The position numbers were made by a program, and so were the translations under genes. Positions 23,020 to 33,810 of a stretch of 64,000 nt of DNA are shown one piece after another. Below the pieces are notes generated by a model. The model searched no databases, had not been told where the DNA came from, and was given only the letters and a program-made list of their open reading frames with translations. The first letter of the stretch is position 1. Every line of letters begins with the position of its first letter. The stretch is from Nectonema munidae (taxonomy: Eukaryota; Nematomorpha; Nectonematoida; Nectonematidae), in assembly GCA_030549495.1 (NCBI GenBank), contig JAUIRK010000142.1, positions 124,001 through 188,000 on the forward strand. Direction: 5' to 3'.

Positions 23020-23870
23020 TAAGCGATTTTTTACTCTTAGTAAGGAAATCAGCAATCGATCAATCATTCTGCATATTCAATCTCTATTTATCAACTAGCT
23101 TCTCTTTTAAGTTATAGCCTGCTTTTTGGATATATATATATATCAGTCCTTTTTTATTCTAATATGCAATCTTTACTGAAAGATCATCGGAGTAACACAC
23201 AATGTTTATTCATTAAACGAAGACTCTCTAGTGGAAAATTTACACTGAGCCAGAGAGCATAGAGTACACTGTTTTATCTATCACGTCTAAAAATCAGAAC
23301 ACATTTTTTGGCTAAATCAGAAAAATTTAACCTGAAGAGCCCTTCAGCAAAAAGGAAGAAGGTCAGCCAATATTTTTATTTTTAAATTTTCTCCAAGAAT
23401 GATGATGAAGGTGCTTACAGGCTTTAAAAATTGTTTACTGTTCGAAGAGTTTGCAAAATATGCTAGAATGTTGTTTATACCCAAAATTATCCAAAATGCA
23501 TATAAAGTGTCTTTTATATCGACGTCAGGGTTTATCTTCCACTAGAATGTTGAAAGAAGTTTAGGCAATTCGGCATATCTACTTTTGATATGTCTCTGCA
23601 TTTGAGAGACCTCGACTCATCATCGACAGTAAGATGTATTGTGTCTTTAATTTTTTCATGGCAGTTGGGTAAAATTTCAAAGGCATAAAATAACAGTTAG
23701 AATATTGCGCCAGCTTTAAATTTTCCAGGCTGGAAATTCTGGAGCGCACGACACGCGGCGACACGTTCAAAAGAATGGGTGTTCACCTCTTTGCATTTCC
23801 CTTTTGTATACAAATGTTGCGAAACACTCATTTAGACGAGAGATGGATGTGCATATGAATCGCAGGCACA
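23020..23870. other. Spacer and likely promoter of the J-protein pair
   Basis: No gene seen. Base composition rises toward the right (GGAGCGCACGACACGCGGCG near 23740), consistent with a promoter/5' UTR. Three out-of-frame or quickly terminated ATGs lie within 30 bases of the gene start, including a three-codon upstream frame at 23847-23858. No TATA box is obvious. Confidence 0.35.
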
Positions 23871-24485
23871 ATGCTTCATCCTCCTGATCCCTGGGCCAAC
23901 GTCTTTTTTCTTCTGAAGTGGCGGCGTCTTTTTAGCTTCTGCGGCTTGTCCAGAAGCCTGCATTCTTCGCCAGGCGCCTTTCCCCACGCCCCCAACTACT
24001 ACGCAGTCCTGGATGTCGAGAGCACCGCCTCGCCCCTCAACGTTAAGCGCGCGTACCTGAGACAATGCAAATTGCACCACCCTGACCTCAACAACGACTC
24101 CGCACACTCCACTTCCAAGTTCAAACTGATCAACGAAGCGTACTCCATCCTCTCCGATCCGTGCTCGCGTTCTCTCTACGACCAAGCGAAGGGCGTAGGC
24201 AGTCACGCTCAGCCCCGCCACCCAAGGCCTCCCTCATACACGCACACCAGTGCTTACAGACCCAGGACAGCGCCGATGCAGAGCAGCTACTACCGCTACA
24301 AACCGCAACACTCTTTCTCCTACCAAAACTACCACAATAGCGCCAGTGGCACCTCCGTTCCCATTTTCCTCAAGGTCTTCTTTCTCATCGTGGTGGTACA
24401 GTTCGTTTTCATGGGCATTGCTGATTACAATTACTTTATTGACATGTACCTTTTTCCTCTCCCTGACGAAATTTTGCATGACTAA
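23871..24485 (+). CDS. DNAJC30-like mitochondrial J-domain protein (204 aa)
   Basis: A single uninterrupted frame of 204 codons. Residues 1-40 are presequence-like, with Arg pairs, aromatics and few acidic residues (KWRRLFSFCGLSRSLHSSPG), fitting mitochondrial import. Residues 42-108 form a J domain: YYAVLDVES start, QCKLHHPDLN with the HPD triad at 70-72 that stimulates Hsp70 ATPase, and FKLINEAYSILSDP...LYDQAK. Residues 110-160 are a Tyr/Pro/Ser/His-rich linker, then a single hydrophobic span at about 164-184 and a short tail. This is the DNAJC30 layout (J domain plus C-terminal membrane anchor in the inner membrane, linked to ATP synthase in vertebrates). The start is the first in-frame ATG. 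It is GC-rich relative to neighbours and intronless. A second J protein begins 12 bases after the stop. Confidence 0.85.
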   Translation: MLHPPDPWANVFFLLKWRRLFSFCGLSRSLHSSPGAFPHAPNYYAVLDVESTASPLNVKRAYLRQCKLHHPDLNNDSAHSTSKFKLINEAYSILSDPCSRSLYDQAKGVGSHAQPRHPRPPSYTHTSAYRPRTAPMQSSYYRYKPQHSFSYQNYHNSASGTSVPIFLKVFFLIVVVQFVFMGIADYNYFIDMYLFPLPDEILHD

Positions 24486-24497
24486 TATTAGCCGTTG

Positions 24498-24992
24498 ATG
24501 TTTCTAAATTTTCTATCCATGAAAACTCTAAAGTTTTTTCTCTCCCAAACTTTTTCTCATTTTTCATCTTTCAGTGCGAAAGATTTAAAAAATTGTTATT
24601 CCATTTTGAAAGTGGAGCCAAGTGCTACCACAAAAGAAATTAAAGCAGCCTATTTCCTTCTTTGCAAGGTGCACCACCCAGATAGTCACACGAAAAAAAG
24701 TGAAAATCCTGATGTTGCAATTTGTTGCAAGGATTTTGTCTTGATCAACGAAGCATATAAAATTCTAATCGATCCAGCTAAACGAAGAAAGCACGACATA
24801 CAACTGAATAATTTTGCTTTCAACAAACAACCCCAATCTCAGATCCATTTCAAAAATTTAAGGCCCAAATTCAGGACAACCAAAAAATCCTTTAAACTTC
24901 GTTGCGTAATCTTCCTTGTATCAACTTATCTCGGCATCTACGCCCTCTTTCTATTTTTCCTTTTCATCCAAAACCTACGAAAACTCAAGTGA
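24498..24992 (+). CDS. DNAJC30-like J-domain protein, tandem paralogue (164 aa)
   Basis: An open frame with ATG at 24498; a second in-frame ATG at 24519 is an alternative start. Residues 1-28 are basic/aromatic and hydroxyl-rich, presequence-like. Residues 31-101 form a J domain: CYSILKVEPSATTKEIKAAY, KVHHPDS with HPD at 60-62, and VLINEAYKILIDPAKRRKHD. A basic linker follows, then one membrane span at about 134-157 and a short basic end. The layout matches the upstream gene, so it is probably an old duplicate: the J domains are recognisably related but the linkers are not. It is much more AT-rich than its neighbour. No polyadenylation signal separates them, so translation from a shared transcript or a very compact promoter is implied. 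Confidence 0.82.
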   Translation: MFLNFLSMKTLKFFLSQTFSHFSSFSAKDLKNCYSILKVEPSATTKEIKAAYFLLCKVHHPDSHTKKSENPDVAICCKDFVLINEAYKILIDPAKRRKHDIQLNNFAFNKQPQSQIHFKNLRPKFRTTKKSFKLRCVIFLVSTYLGIYALFLFFLFIQNLRKLK

Positions 24993-25083
24993 GTCTTCAA
25001 ATATCCTTTCAATTTCCATTTAATCAAGGTTGTTATCATTTGCTTTTTACATTTAAGAGTCTTAAAGTATTGAATTCGATGGA

Positions 25084-25089
25084 AATAAA
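25084..25089 (+). terminator. Candidate polyadenylation signal
   Basis: AATAAA about 92 bases after the stop of the second J-protein gene; none occurs between the two genes. Confidence 0.45.
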
Positions 25090-25162
25090 ACTTAAATTAT
25101 AACTAACAAATTTTCTCGAATATCTCAAATCGAGATTCTATACTTATCTGCACGTGCATTTA

Positions 25163-25345
25163 GGGGTCATTCACAATTGATGTCAATCAAGGAGGGGGGG
25201 GGGGGAGGTGTCGATAAGTTGACAAATGAAGAATTTGTAAACTAATTAAATAGTCAAAAGTTGACCATGGGGGGTAAATTCCCCGTTACTTTTTAAAGTT
25301 TCAACTTTATGCCTCAAACACTACTTCATTTACATGTAGATCGGT
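25163..25345. mobile_element. MITE relic (GTTCACAATTGACGTCAA family)
   Basis: GGGGTCATTCACAATTGATG followed by TCAATCAAGGAGGGGG matches the right ends of the elements at 15297-15465 and 32465-32622 (as reverse complement). The opposite end is not visible, so the right limit is arbitrary. Confidence 0.45.
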
Positions 25346-25349
25346 GAAG

Positions 25350-27080
25350 GATCCTTTCAGGTGTCTGCTATACAAACCTGAGGTCTAATGAGATGTCTGA
25401 CAACTTAAGTCCCACACTCATGCATTTTTATTGTGCCCATCCCAGTTAATTCTCTACCTGGCATGCACACAGACATCTTACATTTCCTGTAAGAATTTTA
25501 TGCTATGAATCCTTGATTTTTGTAATACGCTAATGTGTGAACTTTTACATTTATGTAGTAGTTTTGATCATTTTGTCCCTTAAAGAATTTTAGTATTGGT
25601 TTTATTTTAACTTAATGATTGCTATTTAATTAAAATGATAAAGTAGATTTTCATACTGCCGATTTTTGAGTTGTAGATGCGCTATTACTATGTTTTGTGA
25701 TTCATAGAGGCATCTTACTCTCTTTGCCTACGTTTGATTTTAAGTTATTATGGCGTAAACTCGATCGATAAAAGCAGTAAGCACTGTTTTCAAAAATAGA
25801 AAAATGGAGAAAAAATGTAATTAATTTTCAAAAAACTACATCAACCTGATTTTCCTTTCAAAAATACAGAGCTTTTTCTTCTGAATAAAATGGCAAAATT
25901 CGAGTAGTCATTGGCCGTTTACAGAAAAAACTGATTGCACTAATTATCTAAAGAATTGATTCACCTATGGACGCAGAAGCAAAATTTTCCTATTTCTGCT
26001 ACTCAAACGGTCAAAAGAAAAACAATAAAAGTATTAATGTCAAAGGATTAAAATTATGATTTTGATGGATTGTTCAACATAAAACTTGATGACTATTTTC
26101 TTTCAGGAGATGATAAGAAAGTATATAATCTTGAAATATTTTTTTGGTAATTGCGTTGATTATTATGTTTGACCAAAACTTGTGTGAAATTCGTCAAAAA
26201 GTAAGCTTAGATTTATATCAAACGATCTAGAAGAAATTATATCACCAGAAACGACTGTAAATCAATAGGCTCTCTTCAGGCAATTTGATGAGTTTCATAG
26301 CGTTAGTATGGGCCGTATCCAAATTTTCTTGAAACGTTTCTCGCAACATCTTCGTAGTTCAGGAAAATCCCCTTTGATCTATTTCAACATATTCGCCCAC
26401 ACTGACTCAGCCACCTTTCAGAACCTTTCAGAAAAAAGTTTCAGCCTTGAACCTTTAGATTTTAATGGTGATAACCAAGAAACGTTGAAAAACATCTCCT
26501 GCTGTTAGAAGTTAAAAACACAAGCAACCAATCGCATGCTCTCCTCCTGCTTTTATTCATTATTTCAAAAATAAAGTATCACTTACTCATTGCGCTTGAG
26601 GGACCCCTTAAAAGTGAGGTGCAATATTAAAATTCGACTTCTTAAATGGTTTTGGGAATTGAACTAAATAATAGGGTGTGCACAATTTTTTTAGGACATC
26701 CTAATGTCTTTCTATAGCGCTTTCTTTTCAAATATGCTCTCCACTTTCTTATTCGTTTCCAAAACTTTGAAGACGTTTTTGGGCGAAAAAGGCATCGTTT
26801 TTGTTCAAGTTTTCACAAGAGAACTGAGCCTGATTTTTATGGATTCTTTCAGACAGTTCGCAATCTGCTACCATGACAACGCTTGCTTTGAAGTGATGCA
26901 TTTTCACTTCCTGCATCAGATCGATTGGAGATTTCCGACTTAGCCTGAGATTCTTACTTAAATCTGCCTTAAAAAATTAACTAAGTTTTTTCAAAATGAA
27001 TATTCGTTTTAAATCTTTATGCAAAATCAAAAGTTTACCATGTGTGTTTCCTAAAATTGTTAGCTGCATCAGTTTATGTC
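25350..27080. other. Spacer, no gene recognised
   Basis: AT-rich. The minus strand of about 26700-26985 has an open run of roughly 80 codons with ordinary amino-acid balance (for example SPIDLMQEVKMHHFKASVV), which I cannot place in any family. Other frames are short. Confidence 0.35.
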
Positions 27081-27084
27081 TTTT

Positions 27085-27285
27085 CCAAAATTTGAAATAA
27101 AATATCTGTTTTTAAACCGAATCGACCATGCCTTTTATATTTAAGTACTTTATTTTGGCTAATATGGTTAAAAAATATCTGGAAATGTCGATTGAATTGG
27201 TGATGTATGCCTGAAAATCAGTTTTTTCCATAAAAATCATTTCTGTAAGTTGTTATATAGTAAAAATAATTTTTTTATATATATT
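27085..27285 (-). repeat. Dispersed repeat, inverted copy of 2990-3170
   Basis: Reverse-complement match to 2990-3170, sharing blocks around TTTTAACCATATTAGCC and AACTGATTTTCAGGCAT. Confidence 0.6.
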
Positions 27286-27569
27286 TTGATTAATATTACT
27301 TTGAATGTGGATTAAAAAAGAGAAACAAAGCGCTTACAAACACATAAAATAAACTTTTGTAAAAAATAATTTGAATGAATTTTATAAATATTTTAAATAC
27401 GAAAACTTCACAAACTCTTTGCCTCAACATCTTTTTAATGAGATGGATGAGTTGGATGCTTACTTGCCAAGGCTTTTATATCACGTTCCATGCTGCTGGG
27501 AAGAAGCCTCCTTTTGCGGATTGTAAGCCTTTTCTTTGTTCACTGAGAAGCTGTGTAACTCGCTAAAAC

Positions 27570-28650
27570 TGTGTACGTTCTTGGAAAAGCAGTGAAAAAA
27601 GTTTGATAGCTTCCCTATCTTTGGAAACTTTTCAGAAGCGCAAGGTTGAAGACAAAATTCTTGATATCATTTTTTGAAGAGGGGCTTTAATTCGAAGTCA
27701 TTTTTCAAGAACTCTTCTTGTATTGCACAACCTGTTTCGTTTGTATAAGCACCAAGAAAAGGATTTATGAGCCAGCCAGGATTGCCGTATTAATAAGATA
27801 GTGGTATCTAAATTTATTTATTTAGATAGAAAAAAAGTGCAAAGAGTTGAAATGCTCGCAATAAACCAAGAGATCATCTAATATCGAATAGTCAGACTCC
27901 TAATCATTTTCTAGCATATTCAGATTTGGAAATTGAGAAAGCTCCCGAAGGACCAATATTTGGTCAAAAAAATGAGAGTTTATCAATGAATGCACAAATA
28001 ACATATTTTGCCTTGATAAGATTAACGTCAGAACCTTGCAGTTGCAAATTCAGCTCATTAACAGGTCTGTCAAGTAGGCAATATCTCATTTGTAAGCTAT
28101 GAGCTCTTCACTCAAAGTAATACATTTATTCTCTCTAAGAAAAATGTATGATGGTTTAAATAGAGAATAAAATCGCTTTAAAGAATTTGCTCTGGATAGC
28201 CGCCACCGTACTTCAGTGTGTAAAGGAAGACGATCAAATTCTTCATCGTTGTCTTTGCAGAGCCGGCGAAGTCATCGCGAATTCAGAGAATGCCATTTTA
28301 TTTTATTTACTGCTGTTATAACGCTAGCCAGGGCTTCGATTCAAGTTCTTAGCAACTAAGTGCTGGTGATGCATAACACAATGAACTGGGAGGATATTGG
28401 GGATATATTTTTCAAAAAAGCTTTCCCATTAATGCTGGAGCAGCATCGGTTGAAGAAGCAATGATATCATTCAAAGGAATTTCCTTTTCTATGAAAAACT
28501 GGTCAACTTTATTAAAAATTGATTCACCTTTAGTATCTGTTTCAAGTACTTTTGCAAAGAGTAATTTTTGTGAAATTTTTACGCCTTCAATGAAACGGAC
28601 ATATGCCAAAAGCAATGCCTGGGAGAGTTGATTCGCCAACTGTAAATTGA
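27570..28650 (-). pseudogene. hAT transposase relic, copy C (FAM200/ZBED-like)
   Basis: The minus strand reads AYVRFIEGVKISQKLLFAK and DQFFIEKEIPLND...ASSTDAAPALMGK (28639-28412), matching the RFVxxGxIxEExLFCKPL and CTDGAxAMTG blocks of ZBED/FAM200/EPM2AIP1-like hAT proteins. Here the usual CTDGA is STDAA, so the glycine is replaced. Next come CVMHHQHLVAKNL (about 28380), NELNLQLQGSDVNLIKAKYV (about 28060) and an EEFLKNDFELKPLF region (about 27720). Multiple stops and frame changes. The BED N-terminus is missing. hAT-type terminal sequence at 30190-30262 may belong to the same insertion. Confidence 0.75.
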
Positions 28651-28659
28651 ATTGCTGAT

Positions 28660-29400
28660 TTAAATCTCACTAAGGCAAAATTGACTTTCAAAAATTCACT
28701 TCATTAAAATTAAAATGAAAAGAAATTTTGGTTCAAAAGAAACTTTTGTGAGACTTCACTCTACAATTTGTAAAAGAAGACTCTAAAGTTTAGCTCTTAC
28801 ATACAAGTATTTATCTCCATATTCTTACATGATTAACCCTATTGAACAAGCCCTCTCTAAAATAAAGTTATCAGTCCAAGGACAACCCTTCTCTCAATAA
28901 AAAATCAAATATTTTCAAACACGATAAAAAATAATTATAAATGAAAGTTTGTCGATCCTAAAGATAAAATTCACTTAAATTGGAAAACATTTGACATGAA
29001 TTTGAAAACACTCTACTTGAAATATTACTATTAATTATCATTATTTATTAAAAATAAAGAAAAGTGTAAATTTTATTGCTGAATATTACTAATATAATAA
29101 AAATTACTATTAATTAAAATGTAAAGAACCGTACTTCAAAATGAGTGAATAACAAAGCTATAATAAAGAAAATGAGTAAACAAGCGATGGACTAATACAG
29201 TTGAAATTTAGTCGTTTTCAATTACTCTACTTAATCACTCATCAAAAAAGTTATAAATTTACTAATTTCCAAAGAGTAAATCTAGTAAAGTTAAATTTTT
29301 TCACTTTAAGTTCGTCCTTTTTCATTGTAAGTTCGTCCTATCTCATTTTAAGTTGATCTTTTTTTTTTTGAATTTTTTATATACTCTAAAATTTTGTCAG
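28660..29400. repeat. AT-rich spacer with repeat fragments
   Basis: Two short repeat blocks stand out: 28965-29015 (AAACATTTGACATGAATTTG) resembles the tandem interior of the MITE at 3979, and 29295-29360 is a reverse-orientation run of CACTTTAAGTTCGTCC units related to 22565-22640. No gene. Confidence 0.5.
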
Positions 29401-30185
29401 CAACAAGTTTTTATTTTCTAATTCCGAATAGAAAAAAATATAGTCTTTTTCAAAATGTTTATTAAAAGTTGATAAAATCCTACTTTGAATATTGAAAAGT
29501 TTATAAAAAATATTCTTCAAGTTTTAAAATTAAAACTCAAATGAAAAAACAAATTTGTGTCTTTTTTTCTTATTTTTTTAAGTCATAATTTTTTGCAATT
29601 TATATTTCATATTTAACTTATTTGTAGCGTTTTAATAAAATGATGAATTTTGCGGTTTATTTTTTTTTCAATTTTTTTTATAAATATTTTCAAAGTCAAG
29701 CCCATTTTCTGATTTTGAACAAGATACAAACTTTAAAAAGATTCAGAAAGTATACTCTCCAATTTTGTAGTTTTCTGTCAATCATAGTTCAAAGTTTCGA
29801 AACTCGCACAAAATTATCCAAATTTATGATTTTTGTTCCACATGTGATGTAACCGAAGCGGTCCTCTAAAAAAGATGTATAAAGGAAACATGTGCTATTC
29901 ATTTTCTTTTTTGCGTGCTTATTTGTCATTGATATGTTTGGCATTTGGATTATTCATTTTGCTTTCTCGCTACATTTTTCATCATGTTTGATAAAATATC
30001 AAGTGAAAAAAGTCCGAACTAGAAAACCACATCTAGACACATTGCTCATTGTGTATTTTCTTAGAAAGATCATGTGTTTTTTACTTTCATTTATAATTTT
30101 TCCAAAATTTAAAATAAAATTTAATTATTATTATTTAATTTATTTTAAAATTTAATCTATTTTTTAATTTTAAAATTTTTATTGT
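29400..30185. other. AT-rich spacer, no gene seen
   Basis: Open frames at 29640-29852 and 29892-30155 are F/L/I/K-rich and lack any recognisable domain. Confidence 0.45.
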
Positions 30186-30189
30186 TTGA

Positions 30190-30262
30190 AATTTAGGGGG
30201 CTACGGGTATTGACTTGCTTGGTATGGGGCCGCAGGTCATGAAAGGTTCAGAAACACTGGTC
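30190..30262 (-). mobile_element. hAT-type terminus
   Basis: Read on the minus strand: CAGTGTTTCTGAACCTTTCA, then GACCTGCGGCCCCAT. This CAGTG...TTCT.AACC...GCGGCCCC pattern is typical of hAT termini in many animals. The partner end was not found. Confidence 0.5.
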
Positions 30263-30949
30263 TAGTCTATGATACTGTTTGTGGGATTATTTTACTAGGG
30301 TATCACTATAACATGCATACTCATTACGACTATGTTCAATATATATTCAATAGAACTTCTCATAACAGACGTGGTAAAGTTTTCAGACATTGTCCACAAA
30401 CTACCCAACCAAGTCACATTTAGATCGAATTCTTTAGTTCTCTTCTTGTTTTTGAGGCTGATTCAGAAAAGGTAATTTTTGAATCTAATTTTACTAAGCC
30501 TTGCCTCATTTTAGTGAAATTTAGTTTTTATCGTGTAATGTTCAACCGCTCTTTTTGTTCTCTAAAAGCTAGAACATTTGCGAGATATATCAGCATTTAC
30601 TCGTTAATCAGTAAAATGATGATCATTTTGCTATCTAAACACTAAGTTAATATCCCTACAATAACGAATTTTTGTGAAAAATAGACAAAAACTCTTTAAT
30701 TACTTCAATGATAAAAATGAAATCATGAATTTGGGAAAAGAATGCTAAAAAATACGAGAGGACGAAGTTGTTAGTCTTTTATATGTCTAATGCTAAGATT
30801 CCTCCCAGTTTCGCTCTCTTCTATATTGCATACAACTAGCGTTGATTTGCGAAGCTCATGCAATAAAAAGCTATGCTTTAAATACACCTCTGAAGTCACT
30901 CTTATTCCACATGAAAATACTAGAGAAGCGTATTTTGTTCAAAATTATG

Positions 30950-31650
30950 AATTTTTTGGAACACTTGCTGCCTATTTGGTGGTGATAATTTGGCGTCACG
31001 TGATATTGGAGGATTTCAAAAATCGTGCTTCGGTCTTGTCCTTTTTGTTTTATTGATCGCACAAGTTTGAAAAATCAAGTATTTTGTAATACCAAATTGC
31101 TGGGGACTATTGAATCATATGATACACAAATTAATAATTTGGAATCAGACAGCTCCCTTTCAAGTGTGTACGGAATAATGAGAAATTGTTTATTTAAGAA
31201 CTTGAATATTTTCATATCATTAATCGGCTTCCACCAGAGTCATAAGTCATGATCTTTTTGAAGGAATTGTTTTTTATTGCGTCGATGATGTAGAAAACTA
31301 TTTATTTATGCTGAGAAAACATTTTGCCGATAAATTTGTTGATCTAGAGAATTCAACGTTTTATTGTGAAGTTTGTGATAGGCGTAATAAGCCCAAAAAC
31401 TTGTTGAAAGCAATTTGGGTTTTAAGTTGAAACAACAGCTTCTCAAAATCAATGTTTTTTGAACTACTATTACTGCTGCTCGATATTATCCAGTTAATTA
31501 AATGTGCGCCAACACTGAACAAAGGGCATATGCGTGATTGGATACAAGATTTTCTTTCTTCGTATCAAAAAAGAATTGAACGTCCTTTCAAACCGAAGTT
31601 TCACTATTTATCGCATTATCCCTCCCTTGCTTGACCAATGATTTTGTTAT
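30950..31650 (+). pseudogene. Transposon-associated protein relic, 5' part (HDLFEG/KPKFHYL family)
   Basis: Plus-strand segments match a multi-copy protein family I know from fish and invertebrate genomes: a TIESYDTQINNLESDSSLSS block with VYGI (about 31105-31175), a SHDLFEGIVFYCVDD block (about 31245-31290), and then an open stretch 31452-31634 with LLLLLDIIQLIK, APTLNKGH and KPKFHYLSHYPSL. The last reads on in another frame as TNDFVIAPL up to the piggyBac insertion. Frame changes occur near 31060, 31240 and 31420-31450. The exact DNA-transposon superfamily is uncertain, possibly CACTA/EnSpm-like. The rest of the gene resumes after the piggyBac at about 35391. Confidence 0.65.
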
Positions 31651-32464
31651 AGCACCGCTGACGGACTCTATGACATTTTTGTTCATATTTCAAAATTTTT
31701 TTAATTCCATAATTTATTGAATTTTATTTGACAAAAGATAATAAATTGATTATTAATGCTAAATTTTGTGATAGTTAAGATAAAAACCTTAGAAATCTCA
31801 GATTTGTCGAACCAAATTCAAAAAATATTTAACGCCATCTATCAATAAAAAACTAGTCTGCGCTTTTCTACTGACATTTGAAATTTTCTATCAACAATAT
31901 TGTATGTATTAAATCGTGGAAAACTCTCATCCCATAATGATAAGATTCATATAATATCATTGCCCAAAGAAAAGCAAAGTGTATTGACTATAAATTGTAT
32001 GAACACAAGAAACGTGCTGGAAGAGTTTGTTGAATTACCAACCACATCTGTTCTAATCCTCATCACTATTGTTGTGAAATATTGATCTATACGGTATTTT
32101 CTTCTACTTTTGCAGTTCAATATCGAAATATGTCTTCTCATTCAAGTTCCAACTGTGAATCTTCTGTGGAGAGCTCTGAATTATCTTCTTCTTCTTATTC
32201 ATATAGTTCAGAAAGCGATTTAAATTTTGATGATGAGCTCATAGCTCCTGATCAAACTAAATATTTTTAGGAACCGAACAGAAATTATAAATATAAGAAA
32301 TATTGCAAGGAGACCTTATGGACCTGTTGGTAGAGCAAGATCGATGAAAGATATTTTACCCCTATTCAAACTTTTTTTTGACATAAATATTGTCATCCAT
32401 ATTTTTTTCGATGACAATGCCAAGAATGGGTACAAATTTCAAGTAATTTAGACATTTATTTTTA

Positions 32465-32622
32465 TATCGCTCGTTTACAATTTACATCAAGTTATTTTCG
32501 GCGAATTTTAACATCCCCCCCTTCTCTTTGTCACGTTAAATATTTTATCATTTGCCATTTATTAAATTTTTGACTTTCGCCTCGCAGTCTTGGTTGGCGT
32601 AAATTGTGAACAACCCTGAAGT
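32465..32622. mobile_element. Short MITE nested in piggyBac
   Basis: Left end CGTTTACAATTTACATCAA and reverse complement of the right end TTGTTCACAATTTACGCCAA. It has the same family hallmarks as 15297-15465, including a pyrimidine-rich CCCCCCTTCTC block and a GCGAGGCGAAAG-like block. Confidence 0.6.
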
Positions 32623-33289
32623 TAACAATTATGTTCTTTTGATAAGTTTTTCTTATTCAAAGTCACAAAAGTTGGTATATTTGATGTTAATTTTTTTATT
32701 TAAGTCTTTTGAATTATAATCGTTTTTTAGGTTTAGTCATTAGTATGGATTTCTTAACACTCGCATGTGCTTTGATTTTTTTAAAATCCTGTCAATTCGT
32801 TTTTAGTAATACGTTTGATTTGAATGTACTCTTGAAGAACTTTCTACTTATGGAACGTAATCATTGCTTTTGCGTTTTCTATGATTTGATAAAGTGTTTA
32901 TCCTTCTGGTCTCATCTAAGAATTTTCATCAATGCATAGTGTTCTTGAAAAGCTTGCGTTTTGTTCTTCGTATACCCTTTTGAACAATAACCGTATAAAC
33001 CTCTCTGTAAACTTTCATCAGAAGGATATACGAGTGGCACCCATTGCATATGTAGCCTTTTTAGTTCCATGCGAGGTTTCTCTATATCTAATTCATTTAA
33101 TTCCAAAACTTTTAAAAGTAAATTATTTTATAAATCTTACTAAAATTTTGAAAATCTTACTATATCAATTTATATAGTAAGTTATCTTATCTTAGTTAGT
33201 AAGTCTCATTTTATCATATAGTTGTTTATGATCAAAAAAGTTTACTTCTAGAAAAAAAACACTTCAAAGGTTAGTCGACCTTTATCTTG

Positions 33290-33810
33290 TTATTTTATAC
33301 AAATTTGATGAATTCATATCGATTTTTTATCGGAATCCTGCTGAACCCCCTAAAATCTTATAGAATTTTCCGGATTGCCCCTAAATCCTATAATTTCTTT
33401 TCAAATCATCGACAGAATTTTTTTTTTCAAAAATTAATTAACCTGTTTTATATTTTTATATAAATTTGATGGATTCATATCGATTTTTTACCGGAATCTT
33501 CTGAATGTTATGTTATCTCCCGAAATCTCCCTAAATAGTATAATTTCTTTTCATCAACAGAAGTTTTTTTTTCAAATTTAATGGATTCATATCTATTTTT
33601 CACCGGAATACTACAGAAAAGAGATTTTTGCTTCTAGAGGGATTCCATAAAATTTCAAGGGATTCCGGAGGTTTCTGGTAAAAATAGATATGAATCCATC
33701 AAATTTTTATAAAATATTCATATAAAACAGGTTAATTAACCTTTGAAAAATAACTTCCATAAAAGATTTGAAAAGAATTTATAGTATTTAGAGGGATTTT
33801 GGAGGATTTC
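33290..33810. repeat. Fold-back repeat with tandem arm
   Basis: A unit containing AAATTTGATGGATTCATATC, a TTTTTACCGGAATC block and a CCCTAAAT...TATAATTTCTTTTC block occurs two to three times head-to-tail at 33300-33605, and once inverted at 33650-33810 (TAGATATGAATCCATCAAAT, then AACAGGTTAATTAACCTTTG). The turn lies near 33615-33640. It lies in the insert that splits the piggyBac gene. No protein. Confidence 0.75.

Noticed and set aside
23832-24221. 129-codon minus frame
   Set aside because: Antisense shadow of the GC-rich J-protein gene.
32912-33106. 64-codon minus frame inside the piggyBac insert
   Set aside because: No family match; insert looks non-coding.
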